Shown piece after piece: positions 11,019 to 22,775 of a stretch of 64,000 nt of DNA. Within the stretch, counting starts at the first letter, position 1. Each line of letters begins with the position of its first letter. The translations under genes and the position numbers were made by a program. The notes beneath the pieces are model-generated. The model was not told the origin of the DNA, searched no databases, and saw only the letters and a program-made list of their open reading frames with translations. This stretch comes from Austropuccinia psidii (Eukaryota; Basidiomycota; Pucciniomycetes; Pucciniales; Sphaerophragmiaceae): assembly GCA_023105745.1 (NCBI GenBank), contig JALGQZ010000013.1:22754105-22818104 (forward strand), in the 5' to 3' direction.

Positions 11019-14000
11019 TGTCATTTTGTGGCTCAAAACTAGCGCACAAGCATTAAATTCAAACGTACCAAAAACAGGGTACCCAAGAAAGGGTGAAACA
11101 CACCTTTTGACCTTTACTTAAACTAATAAAGGTACAATAAGGCCACAAACACACAAATAACATAAGTCAACAAATTTGATCTATAACTGTGACCATCTTA
11201 AAGAGAAAATCTTCCCTTCAATAAAATACCATTCTTATTACCAAACAATAAGAATTAACCAAGTTATTAAGGTTCCAAATTATTTCTGAGAGAAAAGCTT
11301 AATATTCACATCTCATCTACAGACTGGGTACTGGAAAGAAGACCCATGAAATGGGGCTTTTTAATTAATCTTGAAATTAGGGCTATCCAATGGTATCAAT
11401 TTCCAGTCCATAGCACAAATGCATCATAAATTATCATAAAAATAATATTTGGGTAGCTTTAAAAGACAATACTATTTTTTCACATCTCATCTAGCTTCCA
11501 CAGTTTGAATTGAAGACCTGTAAAACAGCATATTTTCTAGAAGGACTAGAGCAGGTCTACATAGGAAGTGACCCTTGTCCCTGTGAGCCTTGAGGTGTAT
11601 TTGAAATACCCAAATAGGCCACAACTATCTTTGAAAATGAATTTTGAACTATGCATAACCCATAAGTAATGCATATATTCAAAATTCATCATTTGTTTAT
11701 TTCAGAAAAGATGAATAAAATATTTGTGAGTAAGTGAATCCATGAATTTAAGGCCAGATTTGGATTCTACACAAAAATTCACCTAGGTTAACTCCATAGA
11801 GTGAATAAGCTTGAATTAACTCTAAGAGGTGGTAATATGGAATATACTTCAATACCACATCATCAATACCACATAAAAGAATTGTGAAAATTTGTGTTTT
11901 TCTCAATTTCACGCCCAAATAATGGCAATTTGAGAAATCCCATGTTACATATACACTAATAATAGTGGTATGCATGTTGGTGGCACTTAATATTATGGTA
12001 TTTTTACATAAAAATTTGATACACTCATAGTGGATGTCAGTCTTGAAGCCTGAATTTCTATTTTTGATGTGAGAATAGCTAAGGGGTACAAAAGACATCA
12101 AAGAGAGCCAGGGTACCCAACTTCTGAGGCCTCTGAGGAATTTATGGCTCTATGGCTTATTTCCATGGCTGATCTTGACCCAATTAGTATACTAAAACCT
12201 CTTGGGAGCTTGGTTACCAAGTCAAAATCCCATTAAATCATAATAAAATTGCAAATAAGCTGCTATTTTGATGTGCCAAGGAGATAAAGAGCAACTTAGA
12301 CTCCTGTAAACATGTCAATTCTTAATGGTTTTACATGGATAAACCCTAAGGAATTAATTCAAAACCTTTTTGGACTATTATGCATTGATATACCTCATAG
12401 CAACCAGTAATATAATGCTATTTGCAATTCTACATAGAAATGCAGTAAAACCTTCAAAAATTCATTTAAAATGGAATTCTTAATGGATCTTTCTGAAACT
12501 TCCAGGACCAATGTAGAACAGTATTATCCATAGCCGAACCAAAAGTAATAGCAGTTTCATAAGTAAAATTAAAAGTTTTACTTACAGTCCATTTTTGATA
12601 ATTCCATTTGAAATACTGAATCTTCAAAAATTCACATAAAATACAACCTGTGATGAAAGTTCCAATAACATTGATAACTTTGAGAAATTGATGTTTATGT
12701 ATAAATAAAATAAGATTTACAGTTTTTCCTCCTTTTATTCTTAACCATATTTGGGTTGGTAGTGACATAAAAGAATCAATTAAGTAATTATGATAATCTT
12801 ACATGACAGCAGATGATGCAATCATTAATCCAAAAAGGATTACTGTTTTCTCATTTTGCTTAATGGAATGCCTCTGTGAGCTTTCTTAGACTTAAAAGAG
12901 GCCTCCTCTTGCTGTTTTTTTAAAATCATCACATTATTCAATTATACCATTATTACCAACAAGTACATATTAGTTAATCTTTTCTTAAGTGTTTCACTAT
13001 TTCGGAACCAATAAAAAGGACGTGAAATCATAGAAATCAACTATATATTGCTTTAATCCTGTTACAAATCACTATTGATCCTTTAAATCCACAATTATCT
13101 GTCAAATTTCTCTACTATTATCTTTTAATAAGTTCTTTGGAGTATTAGTGAGTTTTTTGTCTTAATTTTTAAAGTTTTTCTCTAGTAATAGTTTTCTTCA
13201 AGGAGTATTTTTATAATTATTATTGCAAAAGATAATTATATATTAAAATAATTTTATTATCAAATTCTTCTAGTAATTGATTCTTGTAGAAAATTACTTC
13301 TTACTGTTATAATCACTAGTAGTGAATAACAAGTAAAAGAAATAATTGAGGAATTAATTATTCAATTGTGGTTACAATAATTCTATTATTATATTTCATA
13401 ATAACAGTCATAGTACTGCTGATTAATAGTAATATTGTCAACACTTTCATAGACAAATTTTAAATTCCTTGTATCTTACACTTGTCAGAAGTTATTGGCA
13501 TTTTTCTCTCAAACATAAGAAAGATACTATTTTACAAAAATTTACAAACCCTTTGAGCCTGTATAGACTTTTCATATTTTAATGTGGGTAAAAATTTTAT
13601 CCATCTTGTAACGCTCAGTATTGAAAACAATATGAGCTACTTTTGAGCCCTGTTTCTCAAAAACTGACAAAGGTATTCAGTATATAAGGTTATAATCCCC
13701 ACCAAGTTGTATTGTGGGATACTATGCCACATAGTTAAATTATGAGGTTTCAAAGGCAGAAAAACACTTTCAATAATCTTATTACCTGTCATTCAGACTG
13801 TACAGCTCCACTCAAAACTGTTTTGAGTGTTACTGTGGGAATTTATTACATAAAACCTAATTATGAGGTGTCAAAACCCCCCTATTGTTTTTTTTAAATT
13901 TACCCCTCATGTCTTGAGTTTTAAGGGTCATTACTACATTGTTGTTACCTCATTTAATTATTCCTTTCTTGTAGAATACTCTTGGACCTTCTATTTGTGA

Positions 14001-14455
14001 GAAATTTCACCTCTTGTGGGTACAAAAGGTTGAGATGTGGTTCTGAAACCACATTTGGGTACATATACAGGTATTTCTGGTTTTTTTGAACCACAAAACA
14101 ACAACCTTATTAGAATTTGTCACTCTATCAATTTGGAAAGATGTTATCCACCTCTTTTCATCTTGATCTGAGATAAAAGGAGGCTTTCCCCCTAGAAAAA
14201 TTCCCCCATCCTCTTATTATCTTACTCTTATGTGGTCAAACAGTCCTAAACAGAAGTAACCCTTAGAGTAGATTAGATATTATTAGTGTAGTGCAAAAGA
14301 TAACTGGGGGAACCGGGGCTTTTGATAGACTGATCCCCACTACTTATAAATAGTAGAGCACTTTTGTCAATTTCAAAATACTATTTTTCATATCACAGTC
14401 AAAGTTTAAGCTTTTCATTACTACTCTATATCTTTTTTATAGACTCAGCCTGACA
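11019..14455 (+). mobile_element. TGTCAG-ended repeat, copy C, split by a solo LTR
   Basis: Starts TGTCATTTTGTGGCTC and ends AGACTCAGCCTGACA, flanked by a perfect 5-bp duplication ATTCT (11014-11018 and 14456-14460). Without the solo LTR at 11582-13464 it is about 1.55 kb and aligns along its length with copies A (18139-19556) and B (29590-31028). It contains no coding frame. TG..CA ends with 5-bp duplications suggest solo LTRs of an LTR element not otherwise present here. The ~10-bp terminal inverted repeat would also fit a non-autonomous DNA element such as a Ginger relative. Confidence 0.82.
11582..13464 (+). repeat. Solo Gypsy-type LTR inside TGTCAG copy C
   Basis: Begins TGTGAGCCTTGAGGT and ends with an eroded CATAGACAAATTTTAAA. 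It is the reverse complement of the LTR at 34052-35953 and parallels the one at 57285-59190. No primer site, polypurine tract or coding sequence adjoins it, so it is a solo LTR left by recombination. Flanking 5-mers GTCCC and TTCCT are a decayed duplication. A frame at 11748-12101 (minus) recurs in related LTRs. Confidence 0.8.
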
Positions 14456-14959
14456 ATTCTTTTATAATGGGGCATTGCATTAATGTATACATAAAATCCT
14501 CAAAAACACCAATATTTTTCTTCCTCAAGTAATTGTTACTTATAGGGATTTAATCTTGGAAACTTCACTTCAGAAACTCTTCCCAGACTCAAGCATCATG
14601 CTATGGAAACTGCTTATGCCTATTTTAAGAAGGAAATTGGTCACAGGACTGATTCTTATAATTTTCTTGAGCTTTGTAACTCATAAACCCACTTTTATTG
14701 AAATTAATGTGGTTATTAATGCATTTGGTGTTTATCTCTCAGGTTATGTATTTATTTAATGAAAATATTTCAAATAAAACTGGAAGAAAATTCAAAAGCA
14801 AATAGAAATATTGAAGTATTTGAATATTTAGAAAAACCCTGGCTTGCTCCAATGTATTATTATAATCCATCCTGGACCAACAACTATTTTAAACTGGGTG
14901 TGGTTTTTACCTCAAGAGTTAAAGGTACCCATTCAATGGTTAATCTTTGGCTCCAAACG
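14456..14959 (+). pseudogene. MULE relic, segment 3: catalytic core, intron 1 and start of exon 2
   Basis: Aligns with about 48420-48955 of the intact copy: the second catalytic region (CTCTTCCCAGACTCAAGC), intron 1 with its ctctcag end near 14744, and exon 2 from YLFNENISNKTGR-like sequence to the RVKGTHSMVNLWLQ segment, where the glutamate of the intact copy's RVEGAHAMVKLWLQ is lysine. Short frames at 14556-14759 and 14759-15031 are remnants of it. It ends at an insertion at 14960. Confidence 0.85.
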
Positions 14960-16696
14960 TTTTGGTATTACATACCTTTTCTGAAAGGTTCAATTTCACT
15001 TTGGTACAATAATAAAATTAATAAATTTTGATAATTTGTATAGAATAATATATAGAAAATCAAAAACATCAATGAATAAATAATAATAATAATAAAAGTA
15101 CAAAAGAAATTAATAATAATACAATTACTAATTTGAAAAGAGTATAGCTAACTATTAACAGCTCTGAATTACTTCACCATTGGAATATGGATAAAATTTG
15201 ATCTAGGGCTATATATTGGCTCCAATTCATAGGAGAAAAATTTGGCAAGATATCATGGATATAGTAAAAAACTATACATATACTCATAGGGATACTCACT
15301 AAACTTGCCATAAGAATAATCTTATAATATGAATACTAGAATTAAATATTTATCAACATCAAAAGAAGATTACAGATTAATTCAATACCAATATATAGGT
15401 TTACAGTAATAATTAACCCTCATTCATAGCTCCATAAGTACCATATATGTGAAAGAATTCTGGACTTATATACACCTAACATTATTAATATGCAAATTCA
15501 TACCTTTACACAAAAGATCTAAATTCATTATATAATTACATACCTGAACCATAATGCATATCCAACTTTTCCAATGACTTTTCAGAACCCCAAATTAGCC
15601 CAAAGTCACCAACTCAGAATATTATTGGTCATAAGTGGAAATAATGCAAAGTGCATACTCAGAATTACCAATTTACTTAATATATCAATATTATTGGTCA
15701 GAGAAACTAATTGAAATAATGAATCAATCTGATTAGTCAGAAAACACCACACTAAAATGACTCAAAATTGAAAAAATGCTAAGTCCCTTGTTTTTGAGTT
15801 CCTCTATAGAGGGCCCAAAGAAGATAAGTAGAGGGCCTCTCTCCCCCATTCTACCCCATTAACGAAAAGCTAGTCCTCAATCTAAAAGATCCATCCATCC
15901 CTATTCTAATATGATAACTAGAAAAATAAAATTGTAAATCTCAGTAGCAAATCTCAGAAGAAAATATCACTATTCATAAATTATTGATAAAATAAAGTAC
16001 TTACATTATTTATGAAATAGTTCAATATTGAATAAATAGTATTATCAACAGAAATATTAGTATTAGTCATGGATTACTGCTCAAAAAATTTATTATTATT
16101 AGAGTTAACATTTATAGCTATCTTATCCTTATCATTATTAAAACCTTAATTCATTAAATGATGAATTTTATTAGCTATATTTTTCATAATATTTCTTTTA
16201 AAGTAAATTAATAGACATAAAAGCCCACCCTCTCATTACAAAAAGAAAACCATTAAAGTATTATCACCAGTATGTTCTATATATTATATTATTAGATACC
16301 TTTATCCTCAATATTATTACATTCAAAAAGATAAATCAACACATATATTATCAAATATTATAAATTCATATTATTACATCTTATCAATATTTAAACTTAA
16401 ATCTAAATCTCCTCCATAAAATGGTGGTATTGATCCATTTTCATATATATAGCAATCATAACAATTATTTATCTAATTATTGAGTAGGTCTGATAGAGAC
16501 TGCTGAAAGTCTTTTTATTTTTAAAGCCAATATTTAAAGATATTGATTTTTGAGCTCTATGAGGATATTATTTAGTATATTCAGAGGGCCAGCTAATACA
16601 CCTTAGCACCCCTTGTTAGAGGATCATTCATAAATTCAAAACTTTTTACCTGTGACTTCCCCCTCAAGGACTGCCTTATCCAATACCATACCAAAA
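14960..16696. mobile_element. 1.7 kb insertion with TTTTGGTAT inverted ends
   Basis: An extra segment interrupts the MULE relic between sequences matching 48958 and 48962. It starts TTTTGGTATTACATACC and ends CCAATACCATACCAAAA, an inverted repeat of about 9 bp. The flanks GGCTCCAAACG and GGAGCTCCACAAC look like an imperfect 9-11 bp duplication. The interior is AT-rich with a G/C-containing island at 15785-15900 and no convincing coding frame. Best guess: a non-autonomous DNA transposon (MULE- or hAT-like); family not recognised. Confidence 0.55.
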
Positions 16697-18138
16697 GGAG
16701 CTCCACAACATCCACTGGTATTCTCCTAGACTTTGTTAGAGCCCTTCAAATGCCTTTAAAAAAGAATTATTTAACCAATCAACACTATCTTCAAAGAAAT
16801 GATTCTGAATGTCAAGAATTTCCCTCCTAACATATTTTTTCTCATTTGCAAGTTGACTCATCATGCCCTTCAGACTACCTTTCAAAATTTCAAAACAAAA
16901 TTTCCCTCCAATTAAAAAGGCACCAGTAAATACAAAAATTCTGAAAGCATACTTTTTAAGAACAAAAAACAACAGGAATTTTACAAGGGCCAAAGGCTCC
17001 AGTAATCAGACTTTCACTTACAGTAGTATTTGAGTTTATCTGCAAGGCTTTTTCATCATCACTTTCTTTTCTTTTTTTGAAAATTCACTTATTTTCTTTG
17101 CAGTATTCTTCTCATAGTTGCTATCAACAAGATGATCAAACTCTTCAGAAGGAATATTCAATGAAGCAAAGGAAATACTTGAAAATATTGGGAAGGACCG
17201 TCTTCAAATACCAATGGAAGGAATACCCTCAATTCTTCAACATCTTAAAGATGTTTTAACTTGAAAGATACCTTTTTATCAGATTCCCAATATTACCATG
17301 AAGTCCCACTCAATTTAGAAAATACATGTGAAAGACCTCAAATAGAAGGAAAATAAATCAGATCCCTCAAGGTTTGAAATTATTGAAAGTCAATCCAAGA
17401 GAAGAGGAAGACCTCCATGTAAAGTCACCCAAACAAAAACCTCAAGATCATAGTCAAGGGCCCTCCTCAAATTATGGAGTTGGATTCATCTGAGTATTCT
17501 TAATATTCTGAGGCCTCATTATCCAAAAAAATCACTCAATCAGATTTTCTACCCTCAGAAACTTGCCTGCATGAATATGTAAAATCAGCAGTCACCCTCA
17601 CAAGGTCCAGAAGATTGGTCAAGGGGAGCAGAGCCCCAGAAAGAAAGTCCCAAAATTCTGAAATCACATTGACTATTTATTATCAAATTCATCTAACCTG
17701 TGAGAATTTTAGGACAAATTATCACCCAAGTGATTAATTCTAAAATATTTTTATGAGTTTTACATTAATTTTAATTTAGCATTTTTTTGATTATTAAAAG
17801 CTTGATTTTTTTTCAACCTTTTTTATTAAGTACCTGGCTCATAACACTTTGAGAAATTTAATATTAAAATATACCTTCAAGCCCATCAATTTCCAGGGTG
17901 ATGGAAGCTGCAGCTATAGAATGGTATCACATCAAATTTATAAGACACAAGGTCAATGGGCTGATGTCAGGGGTGACTTGGTTGAAGAAATACAATAAAT
18001 TCCTGAACTTTATGGACTCATGAATACCTTGGTACACTAATTAAGAGTTAATTTGGAAACAATTTTGTAGTCAGAAGATCTTTACTAGGCTCCAAAGATA
18101 AAGTTAATGTCCATGAGTCATATGGGGTATCCAGTTGC
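16697..18138 (+). pseudogene. MULE relic, segment 4: exons 2-3 and first part of the OTU exon
   Basis: Matches 48962 to about 50410. It covers the exon 2 tail (16706-17000), intron 2 with a remnant acceptor near 17112, exon 3 including the SSEYS-type acidic region and Arg-rich tail (17300-17730), intron 3, then the OTU exon from about 17860. There the catalytic-cysteine motif is still readable as FQGDGSCSYRMVSHQIY. Stops and frameshifts are frequent. The minus-strand frame at 16736-16993 is a shadow. Interrupted at 18138 by TGTCAG copy A. The OTU domain in this old copy shows the fusion is ancestral to the family here. Confidence 0.85.
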
Positions 18139-19556
18139 TGTCAGCCTGTGACTCAAAACCAGAGCACAAGCATGACCACCAAATACCATAAACCAATGGT
18201 AAAGCCAAAATACCACCAAAACATGGAGCTGAGCCAAACCAGCTCAAAATTTATCAAAAGAAATAGGAAACTCACCTCTTTTCAAATATACAAGTCCCAT
18301 AATCATAGGAAAAAGAATAACAAATTTATTCCTGCTCAAAGTTGTTGCTGAGAATAAACCTTAATTTTCACATCTCATCTGAAATCCAGAGGAGGAGGCT
18401 TAACCCCAGAAAATGTGTATTCAGATTGAAGCTCTAAGTCAGAGCTATCCAATGGTACTATCCAAATTGATCTAACACCAAAATTACAGAAGTTATGGCC
18501 AAAATAAGGTCAAATAAGGTTGAACAAAATATTCACCACTCATCTAACTTCTACAGTTTTAGTGTGACATAATTGAAGTGGGGTTTTTTGGAAAGAGAAC
18601 AATCAGGGCTATCTTATGGTGCCTTTCATTCCCCCCTATCTCATGTAGAACAAAAGTTATGAAGCAAACAAGCTCAATACATATATTGAGAAAATTATAT
18701 ATCTGAATAACAAAACTTGTACATGGCATAACTTTGCCATATTTGATGTTACCCATACTAAATGAGGTACCATTTTGTATATCTCATTCAGAACTACACA
18801 ATGAACAAACTTTGAGCTCAATATCTCAAAAACTGACAAAGCTATAGTGGTTTTAAGGCTAAAATCCCACAATTGGCCTAATACACCTTTTCTGTGGGAT
18901 AATATCCCATAACTATGATTATGAGGTGTCAAACAGACAAATAAGCATGTTTATACTTCAATACTGTGGTCCCATACAGGTTCTGTACAGCATTCTACGT
19001 CTCATACACGTCAGAAGAGGGCTGTGTGGTCCCCAGATAAAACTTCTCACCCGGTAGTGATGAAAACTGCCCAGATGTGGTTTCAAAACCACATCTGAGC
19101 CCAATACAGTGTATATATGCTTTGTGGAAATCACAAGCCAGTACTCTGAAGTGAAAAACTCTTCACTTCCTCTACATGGATAGTCTAGAGGGCCATTCCA
19201 CCCCATTTTTAGGATAAAAGGAGGCCTTTTCTCCACCAGAAAAGGTTTACTCATCCTGCTCTTGAATTCCTACATAGTACAACTGTCCAAAACAGCTATA
19301 ATCTTGGAAATAACCAGGTATGGTTATAAATTTAATTATTGTAGTCTCTTATTATAGTAAACCAATTGATAAAGCTGCACCCAGGGCTTTCAACATTGCT
19401 CACCACCACTATTTCTTAATAGTGAAGCCCTTAATACTTCATTTTAAAATGCTTATTATCATCTTCAACCTTTTTTAAAGGAATTTCACTGTGTCACAGT
19501 CATAGTTAAAGCTGTAAATAGTCTTATTATCACTTCATCATAGACTCAGCCTGACA
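18139..19556 (+). mobile_element. TGTCAG-ended repeat, copy A (1418 bp)
   Basis: Starts TGTCAGCCTGTGACTCA and ends TAGACTCAGCCTGACA. Flanking 5-mers GTTGC (18134-18138) and GTTTC (19557-19561) are a near-perfect duplication. It interrupts the MULE OTU exon: sequence before and after rejoins at the equivalent of 50408. Aligns over its whole length with copy B at 29590-31028 in the opposite orientation. No coding frame. Interpreted as a solo LTR or a non-autonomous element with 10-bp inverted ends. Confidence 0.85.
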
Positions 19557-20386
19557 GTTTCAAATACATATCAAAGACCAGTTTTTCAATTCAAAAGTCT
19601 AATCCTTCTCCTTTTTCCCTTATTTCTGTCCTCAAAATGAAAATCCACCCATTTTCATCTGGTTTTTGGATAGCTGATCTCATTTTGTTCCCTTGGATGT
19701 CATCATTCCTAAATTTTTCCCTGTTCCCTCCATCACTTTGAATTGGAAATCTCATTCTAAATTACAAGCCCTGCAGTGGGAATAAAAATTTAAGAAGCAC
19801 AAAATTTTATATTTGTCCAACCTTCCTCATCCTTTCAGAAGAACTCAAATATTTTAGAGGTTTATTGAGATTGGAATTATTATTTTGATTCTTTTTTATA
19901 TAAAAGCTACCCCAGTTATCCCCCTTCTGAGTATTTTTTTACTTCTTTTATCCCCCCTTGGTCAGGTTTTTCATCAAAAATGTGGCACTTTTTTTCTTCC
20001 AAACATACAAACAGATTAAAAAAAGACCCTTTTGGGCCTGAATTTGTCCCACCCAAAAATATGGGCTTCTGGTTTATTTTCCCTCAATATTGACCTTTTT
20101 ATTTAATAAAAGGGGGAAACTCATAAGGAGAAAAAAAAATTAATTAACATTTTTAAAAAAAAATCCATTTTGCTTTATTGGCAAAATTGGAGAAATTTGG
20201 CAAAAAAATATGAAAACATTTGGGAATCTTAACATCTCACAAATGAACAGATATGACCAAAAACTCAAAAATCCCTAAAATCTTGGTCTGAGTAATTTTT
20301 TCGAAAAGAAAGGGGGCTCCTCATGTATTTTGTTCCAAAATTTGTCAAAATACATATTGTCTTACATGCTTTTACCAGAACCCATT
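19557..20386 (+). pseudogene. MULE relic, segment 5: OTU C-terminus, 3' UTR and right terminus
   Basis: Aligns with about 50410-51418. It holds the tail of the OTU exon (PYFCPQNENPPIF-like; the histidine region is eroded), then the 3' untranslated region with its repeated sentence (gggcttctggtttatt, ctcataaggag, atttggcaaaaaaatatg), then an eroded right terminus ending CTTTTACCAGAACCC. Confidence 0.8.
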
Positions 20387-20728
20387 TCACATTTTTATAA
20401 TATTCAAATTTTTATCTCTTGTATAATTTTGAAGAGAATTGGAAGAAACAAAATTTTATAATTTCAATGTAAAATAATTGAACTTCAAAAACCAAGAATA
20501 ACTCAAAGATAATTTATAAGTTCTTTGTATGTAAACAGGCCATGTGCCAAGACAATACAATAATATTCCAAATCATTCAATGGCTTTATATATTTCTTTC
20601 AAATATATTTATTTTAAAAATTCAATTTTATACATAAGAATAATTAGATTTGGATATTTCAAAGGAAAATATATTTATATTATAATAATAAGTCTTTTTC
20701 AGGTTAGAATAATGGCCATTCCCCCAAA
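20387..20728 (-). other. Leader of the older Gypsy element, with decayed primer-binding site
   Basis: 20510-20728 matches the complete element's leader (8700-8909), including ATGGCCATTCCCCCAAA, an eroded form of its primer-binding site directly before the LTR start. I infer that this is the right half of the element whose gag lies at 1-1040. The frame at 20544-20807 is spurious. Confidence 0.65.
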
Positions 20729-22775
20729 TGTAAGGTTTTCCTATTACTTAACTATTCAAATAAGACTAGTGTACTATGACTTTCCTCAAAATCAATATCA
20801 TAGATAAAAGTCTATTATAAAAACAAGATTGAATTCTTAATCTCTTAGAAATTTAAGCTCTGAAATTATGAATAAAATTACATAATTAATTATATCAAAT
20901 AAAAAAGAAAATGATTTTATATTTGTATTCAAAAACCTATTTTACTACCAAAAATTTCTACAAAAAACATTAAGATAAGGATATTATTTCTCTACCATAT
21001 ACAATGAAACCTAACACAGTCTTCAAATTACAATAGAGCTTTATGAACTGATTAATATTCCAAATATACTATTTTATAAGTAATTTTAAGCAGAAATTAG
21101 TATGATTGGATTTGTAAGCTTACTATTTATGAAATTGATCCAAAAGAATTATTGTGAGCCCAAAACATTTTTAAAAAAAATCTATGCAGCAATTAAACCA
21201 CAAATTGAGAGTTAAACACCTTTAAGCCATGTATAATTACAGAATTGAATGTTTTTCAGCAAGCTTTGAAAAGATAAATTGTGTATTTACAACAATTAAT
21301 TATAAATTCAAGTATTTAGTTACTATTAAGATTAAGAGTAATATTATTTATTTCATGACTTTTAATTATTTCAAAAAATGAAAATATTTAAGAATAATTT
21401 TATAATACCTTGAAGTGATATACAAGTAGAAAATTATAAGATTGAAGTGATGATGGGATGATTATTGTAAAACATAAATATTAAGCTTCTTTTTAAGTCT
21501 ACAACAGCTCACATAGGAATTCAAAGGAGTCAACTGAAAAACCAATGTATGAGAAACAATTTTCCTCATTTTTATTTAAGGTTACATCACTTGATTTTGA
21601 ATAAAATTATCATAATTACTCAATAATTTAATTTTATGTGGATACCAACTCATTTATGGTTAATAAATAATAAATTTGCCTCACTAAATATTTTTTGTTT
21701 TCAAAATAATAATTTCTTTCTCAAATTTTTCAATTTTATTGGAAATTCTATTACAAACTGTAACTTCTGTGAAATCTTGAAGATTTATTGTTTCACATAG
21801 TATCATAAAAATTAGACTCCAAGTAAAAATTCTGATTAAGAGGATTAAAACATGATCATTTTTTGTTTTAGATTTTTTTTAATTTATAAATTGGTCCTGA
21901 AAGCTTCAGAGTAATCCATTGAGAGTTGTGTTTTTAATGAATTTTTGAATTTTTACTCTATTTTTACATAGTACAGTCTAATAGCATAGAAAAAGCTGTT
22001 TGCTATGAAGTAGCTTTATAATTACTGGTCAAAAATTGTTTTAATTAATCATCTTTGGCTTACCTACAGTAAATATTAAAGAATTGAAATGGTTACAGGA
22101 TTCAAAGGTTCTCATTAACTTCTTGGAAAATCAAAGTAGCAGCTTATTTGCTATTTTCTTATGATTTAATGGGAGTTGGCCTTAGTAACAAATCTCCAAA
22201 ACAGTTTTAATAAAATACACTAGGCAATATCAACTGTGTATTCAAGCTCTAGAGCTAGATACACTTCAGATGCCTCAGAAGATGCATACCCTGGCTCCTT
22301 TTGATGTCTTTTTTCCCCCTTGACTGTTTTTCACATCAAAAATAGTAATTCAGCCTTCAAGACTGATATCTACTATGGGTGTAACAATACAGCATATTGA
22401 ATTTCTATAAAGGTGCATAACACTAATTTCACTTTATATGTTATATTAATTGCCAGAATCCCATTAATTTGGTGCAAAAAGGCAAAAACAAAAATTTACA
22501 CAAATCTTTCATGTGGTATTGATGATGAGGGGTTGAAGTATTTTCTATATTACCACCTCATGGAGTTACCCTAGGTGAATTTTTGTGTAGAATCCAAATC
22601 TGGCCTTAAATCCATAGACTTAATTATTTACAAAAAAGTTCTTTATCTTTTTCTTGAAGAAAAAAATGATGAATTTTGGTTATGTACATGACTTATGGTT
22701 TTTGAATATACCAAAAGTTATTTTAGATTAATTTGTGTCCCATTTGGGTATTTAAAGCATAACTCAAGGCTCACA
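20729..22775 (-). repeat. 5' LTR of the older Gypsy element
   Basis: Starts TGTAAGGTTTTCCTATT and ends CTCAAGGCTCACA, with eroded similarity throughout to the LTRs at 34052-35953 and 11582-13464. Next to a primer-binding remnant and leader on its left, it is the 5' LTR of a minus-strand element and not a solo LTR. It marks the right edge of the nested pile. Confidence 0.8.

Larger units (their letters stand above)
1041..20386 (+). mobile_element. Decayed Mutator-like element (MULE-OTU family) split by four later insertions
   Basis: Five separate segments (about 1041-2250, 10880-11018, 14456-14959, 16697-18138, 19557-20386) align in order and orientation with the MULE at 47038-51418. Together they cover its 5' terminal region, pyrimidine-rich 5' leader, transposase exons, introns, OTU exon, 3' untranslated region and right terminus. 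The right end, finishing in CCAGAACCC near 20386, is an eroded form of the CCAACACCC terminus. The left end is seen only through weak matches around 1041-1145. The spans of the 4.4 kb element plus the four insertions add up to about the observed 19.3 kb. Numerous stops and indels make this copy non-coding. No target-site duplication could be resolved. Confidence 0.8.

Noticed and set aside
12466..12768. 100-codon minus-strand frame
   Set aside because: Inside a solo LTR and not preserved in the related LTRs.
18139..19556. Calling the TGTCAG repeat a cut-and-paste DNA transposon outright
   Set aside because: 5-bp duplications and TG..CA ends fit an LTR equally well or better; left open and raised as a finding.
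20544..20807. 87-codon frame across an LTR boundary
   Set aside because: It spans the Gypsy leader, primer-site remnant and LTR start, so it is not a gene.
1..22775. RIP-type mutation as the cause of AT richness
   Set aside because: RIP is not established in rust fungi, and the visible stops arise from several kinds of change; no context test could be done by eye.
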